From NCBI GenBank assembly GCA_000328365.1, contig KB300643.1, forward strand, positions 29,723 through 93,722: 64,000 bases of DNA, given 5' to 3'. Under the pieces are notes generated by a model. It had not been told where the DNA came from, ran no database searches, and was given only the letters and a program-made list of their open reading frames with translations. Of the stretch, positions 24,701 through 36,205 are shown piece by piece; the stretch's first letter is position 1; each line of letters starts with the position of its first letter. This DNA is from Capitella teleta. Taxonomy: Eukaryota > Annelida > Polychaeta > Capitellidae. The translations under genes and the position numbers were made by a program.

Positions 24701-27700
24701 ATTTTTTTGACACTGACTGTCTTTAACATGCAGCGCCAACACGCGGGGCATTTTGCTGTGAGGGGTTTTCTGCGTGGATGTCATCCTCTTTCGGCGTCGA
24801 TGCTCTGACTCTTGTTAATGTTCGCCACAAACAAGGCCATTTGTGTCCGATGACATTATGCATGCGGAAGGGTATCTGTCGATGGACTTGACTAATGTGG
24901 TGCTTTGCATTCACGGACACATGAGTGAAATGGACAGCAACGATGCTGCTTCATTTCCACTGTTTTGGGCTTTAAACAATCTCATCGCCATCGGCTCCTT
25001 CGCTCAGCCTGATGGCCTTTCGATAGCAGCGATCAGAAGCACCGTTCCGTCTTATCTCCCCAGCACCAGTGTGTGGTGGTTGCGACGCTGAAATCAATGC
25101 GCAGACGTGACACATTGCGTTGCAGTGGGCATTGATGAAAAGGACGCGCTATGTGGCTAATTTATAGCAACCGTACTATATACTATATAGCTGTATTTAC
25201 ACTATTTACACTATATGTATAATAAACACGGTACATGTACATAAAATTTAGACCCATGCACTGCGATGCATATATATTATATATTATATAGTATATAATA
25301 ATATCAAATCAAAGATTAGGTCCAGTTCTTTTTCATTGACTCGTCGAATTGACTCGTCCATTCACTTGTCGAAGCCTCCTTATATCGAAGCCTCCTCATG
25401 TCGGAACCGGAAGCCTCTTTATGTCGAAGCCTCCTTATAACGTAGCATCTTTATGTCGAAGCCTCCTCATCCTAATTTTCCAGTTAATGTATTCATGCGC
25501 ATACAGCTGGTGCGCATATTGCTCGTGTGAGCGAAGTGTGTGGAACCCGAATGCAATCAAGATCGGCGCGTCTGAAGCAGCGGTCGTCGCCTTCTCGTCA
25601 TGCGATGCCGCGATCTGATCTACCTAACAGAGAGATAATGGTCGCAGCGGCATCAGAAGACAACATCGCCGCTTTGATGCCTCATGCTTCGGGCTTCTAT
25701 GTTGGGATTCAATGGTCTCATGTCCAAGCGTCGTCGATCACCCGCATAAAGGCATCGGAAATAGTCATTGGAGCAAAGTGATGGATGCAACGACGCCACG
25801 CAACAACCGATGCCTCTGCCTTGTGCTACTCTCCCTGGCAGCTCTTCTTCTGCGTCTCTATCCCTCTTTTTTTTAAAGAAACGCCTTCTCCCTTTATTCG
25901 TCTTCTTTGTGCTCGCCGCTTTCCTTGTCCTTCTATGTCTGATTTTGGGTTTCTGATTACCCGTAACTACCTCCTTGAGCTGCCAGTGAGCTGCGTGAGA
26001 TGCTTGCAGACGAAGCTCTGTGGCGATCACTTCCGTCCCCACCCTCGCAGAGCAGCCGACCGTCGCTGGACAATAGGCATGCGTGCGCACACAAGTGATT
26101 ATTTGAAAGCGTGGGGCACCTTATGAATCACCCCTGGCCATTAATGTTCAACCCACCCTCATATCTTGTGCGCTATTCGACATTATTGCCCGGATTTCAC
26201 AGCATTTTTGACACCGGGTGATCTACAGGGCTTTGTTCGTGATAAAGGCTACTATCAGAGATTGCCTCGATGACCAAATGGACTTGCAAGCATCCACTGC
26301 GTCATCGATTGTGGTCAGCAAGATTTCCTCCCCAGTGACCTGTAGGTGACCGGGTGCCTAATAGAATCTCCCTGAAAGAAGCAGCAATTTAGGAACCCCC
26401 GGCTTTGTCCGCCGTCCTTCTGGCACAATGGTCTGCGACCCTCTTTGCGCGTCTTTGCAATCTTGGGCAATCTGCATTTTTCATATCGACACCGTTTTGC
26501 ACACCTGACGAAATACCTGTTCACAAACCGATCAACATTACCTGAATTATTCACCCCGGTGCACAATCTATGATTCTTCAGTTACCATTCATATTTTAAG
26601 CAAGCGAAGCCACTGCGTTCCCGCAGGCCAACAGACAACCGACCCGTGTGAATGGCTGCAACGCCGCGTCTGATTGCGCTCCACTTGAAAGGGGAAACTT
26701 CCCCCGTTGCAGCGGCCTCTGCACCCTTGTTGTTGCTTTTGGCCCGACGCATGCAAATGAAGCTCCTTTCGAATTCAGGTCCATGGAGTCGCCTGATGGA
26801 CTTTCGTTGTAATCTTCCGTCTGTTGGAATTTCCAGCCCATCGCAGGTGTCACTTAACCAGAACGTTGAAGCGGAGATCTTAGTACACGACGTCTCAGGT
26901 GGGCGATGAAGCCACGCTGAGCAAGCACTGAGCAAACGAGTCCCGACTGAGTTCGACGCCTGGCTCTAATCGCTCTCTGGAGCCCAGTCGACTTGCTTGC
27001 AATGGGATAAATGCGTTTGACGAAGGCGAAGGCCGACTCGGTGCACCTGACCGGATGCCCATTCCACATACACCCTCTCTCACCTCCAGTGTGTGTTCAC
27101 ACTTAATCATGGGGTACTCATTACACACGTGTGCAATGCGGTTTCTCGGTCAATATCAATTATGCATTGCATGTTTGACCGCGGATTCCTGCGGATTCTG
27201 CATTCTTTTTAGTCCCCTGTATCCGTGAGGAGACAGATGTGATGTCATTGCCAAAGAAAGCAAAGAAAGAAAGCTCGACCCGCGACGCACAGGGATCCCT
27301 TTCATGTCCAGGGCAGTGACGGAGCGCTGAGCATTCGCTTCAGCGACTTCAGTCCTTGATTTCGGATCATGACCAATCGCTTGTTCTTTTCGTTGATTTA
27401 TAGAAATACGGTGACCAAAGCAGAATTCTGGCTTCGCGGCCTTGTCGCTGCACCATTTCTTCGTGATGCAAATCAGACCGAGACCTCAGCAATTAATCGA
27501 ATCGGGTCTCGTTGCAGGATCGATTCACTGAAAATAACTCAATAAGGGAGGAAAGAGAAAACCAATCAGGGGCATGATTGGCGCATCAATCAATCATCCC
27601 TCAATTGATCCGCGATGCATCCTGTTTAATGATCCGCGATACACGGATCTTATCAGGCGTGGAGAGCGTTCTCCAAGTACCTGGCTTATTTGCTCAGCAG

Positions 27701-30700
27701 AATGTTGTGTTTATGAATTTATTGCCTCAGACAGCGATGTTCATGTTTACTTGCAATGGTAGGAGGTGTTGTGCTAATATTAACCGTGGAAATTAATAGC
27801 ACTGCAGTCTCCGGCACGCGACGGGCAATTACCGCTATCCCCTGATTACTGCGTCGTAAGGAAGCCTTCGAAGGTGATTATGTGCCGCGTTCATCAGCGT
27901 AAAAGTTCGCGTTTCCACGGAACCGTTCGTTAAGCGAGATTCCTGTTTGAATCCCGTTTTCCAACCAGCGCGCTCAAACAACGGCTCAGCGCGGCTAATT
28001 GACACTGAGCAATGCGCCATTGTGTCTCACATCCGTCCTCCTCGTCTCCTGTGGTGATGACTATCAGAAAAACACACGCAATGAACCGAACAAACGCTCT
28101 CCTGCATCGCGATACTCCACAAAACGATGCGATGATGGATTCGGCCTGGAACATGCGCTAATTCACGAGGAGGGCAAGAAACGTCTTTGAGATAGAAGGC
28201 TCACTCTGGCAAGAGCTTCCGTGCCCATCAATCTAGATTAATAATTGACGTATTTCTTTCATAGTTATACACCTACCTATACGTACTTTGTGTGACTTTT
28301 GGTTTAAATGTTTTTTTTTCTCTCTCTCTCTCTCTCTTTCCAGGACTTCGACTGCTCGTTGACTCGCAACAAGGTCAAATACGTGAACAATGGCAACCCT
28401 TTGTTGAACGAGGACGTCATTCGGCTGCACGTGTACCAGTTCTCTGGGCGATCATCTCACGTACAAGTCATCTTGATTAACGTCTTGGTTGTGGACGCCG
28501 AACACAGCGTCTTTGTTGATGACTCGAGGTTACAAGAAGTCCGCGTGGAGCAACAGTTCGGTTTATCAGACGCAATTGACACTCGCGTGCTTAAATTCAA
28601 ATACGGCTATCCCAGCGGAGCAACGTGCGTGACGTCATACTCCAAGTATGCATCTGGGATGCCTTTGGCGGGTGACATTCTTGACAGGCATGGAGTCGAG
28701 ATCCGTACCATGGAGACGGACTGTCGGGAAGTGTTGTCAATGGGTCTGCGATACAAACATCGGCACCAAGGTAGCCCTAATGTGGACTATCTGCCACTGA
28801 CAGTTGAGGTTGAAGACCCCTCAAAGAGTGACCGTGTTATTAGCGAAAGCTTGTACTTGCCAATTGCGCTGCAGGACAGTCAGCCCAACAAACCACCCAG
28901 CATTCGAGTGGATGCAGTGGACAAGCTGTCAGTTGAGCAATTTTCCATGCTTACTCTTCAGCCTTCAGTCGTCTCAGCGACAGACGAAGAAACTTTGGAT
29001 GAGCTACTTATCTTCAACATCAGCCGGCAGCCGAGCGAAGGTTTCTTTGTGCATTCGATGGATCTGGCCCAGCCATTGTACTCGTTTGTCCAGGCTGATC
29101 TTGTGCAACACGCAATAGCTTACCACACAACCAATGGCTCAGTTGGCAGAGGTCGGGACGTGGAATTTGAGCTGACTGCCTACGACACCCACTTCGCTTC
29201 CAGTCCTCCGGTTACTCTCGTCATCCACATCAAGCCAAGCAAGTCCCTGGCGCCAAGGATCGCCGTGAACCGCGGCCTTGTGGTTGCCGAGGGCCGATCA
29301 CAGGCCATCACCATGGACCACCTGCACGTGGTGGACGCTGATAACAGGGAGCGCGTGGAGATTCACCTCAAAGGAGGCCCCAGACATGGCCGCCTGGAGG
29401 TGGATGGGCTTCCGGTGATCGTGTTCACTCCTAGGGACATCCGCAGAGGCAATGTGGTCTACATCCACGACGGCGGAGACACCACGGAGGACAAGCTCAT
29501 CCTCAGAATCACTGATGGAGACTTCACCGTACGTACCAAATTCTCCATCCGGGTTCTGCCTTCAGATGACAGCTCTCCTTACCTCACAGCCAACAAAGGA
29601 TTTGAGGTAGAGCAAAGAGGCTCTGTTGTCATGTCAACAAACAAGCTATCTGCGCACGACAAAGACTCTGACGACCAGCACATCACTTTCTTCATTCGTG
29701 TCCCTCCTCGCTTTGGAGAGATCGTCAAGCGCACTCACCCGTTGACTGCCGGGAGGCCAGTCTCCGAATTCACCCAGAAAGACGTTCGCCGTGGTGTCAT
29801 CTACTACCACCATCTTGGCAGTCAGGATCCCAGCGACTCATTTGAGTTCCGTTTGATGGACAAGAGTGAGCCGCCCAACAAGTCAGCCAAGTACCGAGTG
29901 GATATCAGCATTCAGCCGAGTGGAAATAACCTTCCTCCAAATCGAGTTGACGGTACTAGCTCTGAGTTAACCGTCAGAGAAACAGATATTGCGTACATTA
30001 CAAAAGACCACTTGTGGTACGAAGATCCTGAGCACTTAGAACACGGATCAGAAGTCGTATATACCATCACACAAGCACCGTTCTTTCTGTCGACCAGTGT
30101 GACGGTTGACGCTGGACGTTTGGTAAATGTGGAAAACGTGACCCTCGTGGTGAAAACGCACTCGTTGCCCCCTGTGATGTCGTTCACGCAAGAACAGGTA
30201 AACCAGGGCAAGATCGCCTTCATGCCTCCGCTCGAGGACATAGGCCCCATCAGCCGCCAAGCTCGCTTCACCTATGCAGTTTCGGACAGAGAGGGCAGTT
30301 TTGTGCAGGACGAATCATTCGATCTGACCATCATGCCGGTCAACAACCAAGTGCCCCACATGGTAGTCAATGACATAAGTGTGAAGGAGGGCGAAGTCGT
30401 TCATCTGACAACTAGTCACATCACTGCGTATGACCCCGACACGGAAGAATATGAACTGATATTCACATTGGAGCAGGAGCCTCGCTATGGCCAGCTACTC
30501 AAGGACGACATTAAACTGGTGGAGGGCGAGCAGTTCACTCTTCTGGAACTCACTTCGGCCAACATCAGGTGAGAAACTTTTTAACTTCTCGGTGTGCATC
30601 ATTGTATTTGCCATTGACATTCACAGTGGATGCATGCTGCATCCTGTGCGTGTTCGTGAGGCATATAATTACGATGATGACACTATTTGTTTTAAGAGAT

Positions 30701-33700
30701 GATATTGCTGTTGCCTACTGGTAATGCGGTGTCAAGGGTCACTTGTATCAAGTTATAGGTCTATAGTAAACGACGTATCAGGCTTTTAAAATTGCTGGTT
30801 ATACATGTAGTTTTGTTCTTCCAACATCTAAAGAATGTGTCTAGAATGCAAACCACAGGTCCATTGTGAGCATGGAGGTATATCATAAATATTTCTGTTC
30901 TTCTCAGGTACGAGCATGATGGTTCAGAGACGACCCGTGACAGCTTCGGTTTGAGTGTATCCGACCGAATGCACAAATTTTCGCGTCTTGTGCCAATCGC
31001 CATCAAGCTGCACGTCAACCAGGGTCCTCGGCCCAGGGAAGGACTGCTGCGTCACCTCCGCGTGGACGAAGGTGGCCATTCACTAATCACAGCGGCCAAC
31101 ATCGGAGCAACTGACAATGACACCGACGACGCCCTACTCCGCTTCCTGGTCATCAAGTCACCGACACTGGGAGAAATTCGTCTCAACGGCCGCATCGTCA
31201 CAGAATTCACTCAACAAGACCTCTTTGATGAGCGAATCACTTTCAGTCACACTTCTGGAGAGATCGGCCCGGACGAACTGGCCGATGCAGTGACCTTCAT
31301 GGTTAGTGACCAGACCTTCCCTCCTGCTCCAGGCACCAAGCCGTTGATTGATCTGGGAATCACGATTGCCCCAGTGGACAACGCCGTCCCTGAACTGGTG
31401 CTTGGAGAACCAATGTTTGCCATGGAGAACGAGATGACTCCCTTGAGCCACCACATGTTCACCACCAGAGATATAGATACTCCCTCTGAACAGCTGCGCT
31501 TCGTGGTCACACAGTATCCACAGTGGGGTACTCTGATGCATACCAGCAGCCACCAACCAACCGCCTCCTTCACATTCAGTGACCTTGGTGCAGGACTTGT
31601 GGGCTATTCACAAGACAAGAGCAATGGCAGCAGCAAGCCGCTGCTTGATGCGTTCGGTGTAGTGGCCTCTGATGGTAATCATCAGAGCGAGCCTCGCCAG
31701 GTCGCGATCACTATCATCCCTCAGAATGACCAAGTGCCTGATTTCATGGTGGAGGACCTGGTTGTCATTGAAAATGGAGAGAAGAAGTTTGAGGTGAAGA
31801 TCACTGACGAGAAAGGTCTTGGCGATGAGCTTGAAGAGATGACACTGGCTGTGGGGCGGGCTCCTGCACACGGCCAAGTAGTTTTGCTCATGGACGCTAT
31901 CGACGGCACTGGGGAACTAATGGAGATCCCGCTTAGAGAGGTCACTCTGGGAGACATCGCTATGGGAATGGACCTCGTTTACAAGCACGATGGGTCTGAG
32001 AGCCTGCAGGATGAATTCATGCTCAGACTGAGTAATGGGTACCAAGTGGGACGAGAGGAAGTGCACGTGCAGATCCTGCCTCTGAATGATCGTAGACCGG
32101 AGATTAAACTCAACCAACGCCTGCAGGTGGCATTTGGAGGCGATACAGTGATTGACAAGGAACATATTGAGGTGGTGGACGGAGACACTCCACCCGGAGG
32201 TCTCGTATATGTGATCCGAAAGGGGGGCGAGAAGGGAGTCCTTCAGCTGCAATTTGCTGAAGAGTGGAAAGATTTGACCTCCGGGGCAAATTTCACTCAA
32301 GCTGACATAAACGCAGCCAGATTAAGATATCTACACACGAAGGCTATCTTTCAAAACCCAGATGAAATCGAATTCGAAGTGAGCGATGGTTTGAACAAAG
32401 CAATTCGTGACAAAATCACGATGGAAATTATTCTTTTGGAGAGTGGAAAAGTTGCTCTACTCAACCGAGGCATGGAACTGAACGAGGGAGAAAGTGTGGA
32501 GCTCACGCCAGACATGCTGAGTGCCCGCGATGGGAGCAACAAACCGCAAGATCTGGTCTTTGTTGTCACCTCGCCCCCTGACCACGGATCTTTAGTGATG
32601 GCCAGTAACAAACAGATTGACCTGTCCAGTTTCACTCAGCATGACCTGCAGTCACGAAAGGTTCTCTACATCCACAACGGCAAACCAGACACCCCTCGGG
32701 ATAGCTTCCACTTCTCAGTCATGAACGGCATGAATCAGTCCAACAGCGGCATCTTCCACATCAAGATCGAGAAAGTGGATAAAGTGATGCCTTCTCTGGA
32801 TGTCAATGTCCCGCTGACCGTTGTGCAGGGCGACCGAGTGCCGCTGACGTCAGCGAATCTGCACATCTTAGATCCGGACACCCCCGCTGAAAACCTCACC
32901 TACGTGTTGATGGAAGGCCCGCAACACGGAAAATTGCTTCGCCAGGACTTTGTTGTGAGTGATACCTTCACTCAAGCAGATGTTGACCAAGGCTTCATGG
33001 AGTACAAGAGTGACAGCAGCGATGACTCCGGCGTCGACTTCTTCCTATTTGCCATCTCTGACAGCCACCACGCTGGTTATCTCATCAACGGCACACTGGA
33101 GAAGCGCCCAGCGTTCTTCAATATCCTCATTCAACCCATTTCCAAAGAACCACCCAGAATCGTCGTCAACCGCATTCCTGAGCAAGTAGAATCTTTGGGC
33201 AACGGGCAGAATGGTTTCATCATCAGCGGATTGCACCTGAAGGCAGTTCATCCTCTAGTGCAGAGCAGAGACATCATTTACACAGTCAAAGATAAACCAT
33301 TGTACGGATACCTCGAGCACCTGGGAACACGTCGCCCTGTGAAGCGTAAGTTCACTCAGCGGGACCTGAATGATGGTCGCATCGCTTACATCTTGGAAGA
33401 ACCCGCCGTGGCCACCAGCGACAACTTCACGTTCCGTGTGCATGACTTGAATCGCAACACACTCGACGACCAGGAGTGAGTCTTGCTTCGTGAATCAGAG
33501 CTCTGTGAATACCATGTTTGCAGGTTTTTCTTGGAGTGGTCGGTGGTCAGCTTCGACCAGTCCCAATACATCGTGTGTGAGGACGCAGAAACCCTGAGCG
33601 TCATCGTGAAGAGAGAGGGCGCCCTGAACAGCACCTCAAGTGTAGAAATACGCAGCAGAGGAATGTCAGCCAAAGAAAACATAGACTATGTGCCCAGTAA

Positions 33701-35202
33701 CGTCGCCATCATTGAGTTCAAACCAGGTTTGTCTGCGCTTGGGGAAATTGAATCCCACGAGATATCGTGAATTGAGTGCGTTATGCCTTCAGGGGACACC
33801 ACGGTGTCTTGGGATGTCCATATACACAAAGACGCAGTTAGGGAGAACAGCGAGAAGCTGAAGATTCTGCTGAGGAACCCTCTGAACGCGGTGCTCACGG
33901 ACGTTGACAAGACGGTGGTGCAGATCATCAACTACGATGACGGTCAGTCTTGCAATTGTTGAAACTTCTCTCAATCGATTGCTCTTCGCAGGCATGTGTG
34001 CATCGTATATTGGCATCATCACTAAGAGAGGGCGAGAGAATCGCCAAGACAAAGACTACCTGGACTACGACCACCAGGACTTTGGAGGCGATGTAAGCTA
34101 GATTGTTTTGACTCTTCCCTTCTCAAGTCACCTTCTTTTGTAGCATTTTGGTGTCGGTAGAAATTACGACAGCGGCATCAAGCAGAGGTCGGACCGCACC
34201 GTGGACAGAGGACCTGCCTACTCACAACAGAACGTCGGTGGTGTCCTCGAAACAGATCTCTCTTTCTACACAGGTGGAGAGACAGCACGTGACGAAAGCG
34301 ACCCGTGGAGCTGGGAAGCTGAAACTTATGCTGACCGCGATCATGACAAGAAAGAGTCGAGGCGCCGACGGCGAAGAAAGAAGAAGAATCGCTTCGCTAC
34401 TACGACGCCCCCGAGCACCACTGTCACGAAAGACGCCGTCAGTTGCTCATCTGTGGCTATGACTCATTTTCAACGCTGTTTTCTGTCTGCAGAACGTGCG
34501 ACAGCCGTGCACTCCTGACACCGAAGGTCTGCTGTACTTTGACCTGCTCAGCTCCAAGATGTTCCGGTGCAGTCAGCGCAACTGGGTGGAGTGGGGGTGG
34601 GGCCCCAACTACTTGCACTCAGCCATGATGCAGGATTCAGGAGGCGACGGAGAAGACAAGGAGGTAGACGCCGGCTCCAAAACATGTGCACACGGTTAGT
34701 TCTACAGGTAGGCGTAGATATAACTGCATAGACAATATTCTGCTATTCACAGAATGGTCACTGCATCGAGGGACCTGCCATCGACTGATGCCAGACCGCA
34801 CCACGTGGACATTCGCAGAGCGAAGTTGTGCGCAGGAAGAGGGCGGACACCTGACAGAGGTGACTTCCAATCGACACATGCAGTTCCTGTGGGACTTGGC
34901 CTCGGAACAACCCTTCTGGATTGGTGAGGCGCTGGGTGAACTAATCAGAATGCTCAGTGATTCCTCTTGCAGGTTTCAACGCCCGTCGGGCGGTGAACAC
35001 GTGGGAGTGGACGAGTGGGGGTCCGATGCGATTCTCCAAGTGGCGCAAAGGATTCCCGAGGCAAGGCAGCACGTTCTCCAAGCGCTGCACTCTGGTGTCA
35101 CGCAAGGGCGAGTGGGTGAACCGTCCGTGCGACACCGTCACTTCCAGATATATCTGCTCTGTGCCGGCGCGGTCACGAAGGAAGCGAAGTTGGCGGACGT
35201 AG
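21797..35202 (+). CDS. FREM1: FREM1-like extracellular matrix protein (complete, 10 coding exons)
   Basis: The family consists of secreted basement-membrane proteins linking epithelium to underlying matrix, working with FRAS1 and FREM2 in vertebrates. Exons: 21797-22012, 28344-30568, 30908-33475, 33524-33726, 33793-33942, 33992-34092, 34144-34437, 34493-34694, 34753-34923 and 34973-35202, about 2119 residues (human FREM1 is about 2180). Order: signal peptide (MRTLVLLLAPLCLLLP), N-terminal domain with LCRVQVV and DFDCS, a long series of CSPG/NG2-type repeats in two giant exons (to about residue 1670), one Calx-beta domain (about 1670-1790), a basic Arg/Lys run near 1895-1907, and a C-type lectin domain (about 1987-2110) with FWIG, WEW and RYIC. 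The lectin part lacks clear EPN/QPD and WND motifs, so calcium-sugar binding is doubtful. The start is set by the signal peptide; two upstream ATGs (near 21765 and 21790) are out of frame. Intron 1 is 6.3 kb. Confidence 0.93.
22013..28343 (+). other. First intron of the FREM1-like gene (6.3 kb)
   Basis: It has a donor GTGAGT and an acceptor after a TCTCTC-rich tract. No exon or mobile element is recognised inside; the frames present are short and overlapping, as expected by chance. It contains a short minisatellite at about 25363-25470 and an AT-rich patch near 25190-25310. A long first intron among otherwise 45-70 bp introns suggests control elements. Confidence 0.6.
25363..25470. repeat. 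Short degenerate minisatellite, TCGAAGCCTCC unit
   Basis: About five imperfect copies of a roughly 19-bp unit centred on TATGTCGAAGCCTCCT. Confidence 0.75.
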
Positions 35203-35560
35203 AACCATCTGCTGAGTCTTACTCGTCATCGTTGGCATTTCTGGTGCAATAAGTATTAGCTCACCGTAGCATCGTGCACCCTTCCCCCCTCCTCCGTCTC
35301 CTCATATCAGCCTCCTCCTGCTCCTCTGAGCTGCCCTTCTCACCTCCACTCACAAAACTTGTACATAACTATTTTTTCTCGCTACATAGACAGGAATCTC
35401 TACTATTGTACATTATTCGGGAGAGAGTTTAATTTATATATTTGTCTTGTATCATTTTTATTTTAGTATTTAGATTCAACACGACGCATCAATGACTAAG
35501 AATTGTATGATTAACTGTTGTGTTTATGATCGTCAAAGGTGTATATTCTTATATATGAAG

Positions 35561-35566
35561 AATAAA
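35561..35566 (+). promoter_or_regulatory. Poly(A) signal of the FREM1-like gene
   Basis: AATAAA, 359 bases after the stop codon and before the convergent ADAMTS gene. The 3' UTR between them is pyrimidine-rich, then AT-rich. Confidence 0.55.
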
Positions 35567-36205
35567 TAATTGTATATGGTCAACATTCGGGAAAATTAAA
35601 AGTACAGTATACCCTAATTTGGCCCTGCATTTTATATCCATTCGAGTTTTGATCCACAAATGAAAACACACCACTGATATTCCAGTGAACACCGTCGCGT
35701 GCGAAGAGAATTTAATGCACAGATGCTGCGTGAGATAAAGAAATGTACAGACTCACATGTCTATAAGATTAGGAATCCGCGCGACTGTCTTTTCAGGTGA
35801 ATTTGTTCGCGCGTTACTTCATACACAGCAACCTATTCATTCTATCGCTAAAATCCTACTCATGGGTCACGCGTAACAGATAATTATTCTAAAATCAACG
35901 AGGATCGTTGCATTAAATAATAATCGCATAAATTGTAAATCTTTGGCAGTGCGCTTCTCAAAAGTTTCATGCATCAAAAACTGAATACAAGAACGCAGAT
36001 CACGTGGTCACACCGCCCGTGACGCCATCAGACGTGAACTCTACACACACAAAAACATCTACGCATAAATTACAACATAAATAAATAAATCCTATGCATA
36101 ACTTAATATCACAATGAGGAGAGTTTCGTTGAGCAAACAAGGTCGACGATCTTGAATCCGATGACGGTTGTTTTGTCGTCGTTGCATGACACCATGACGT
36201 CAGAC

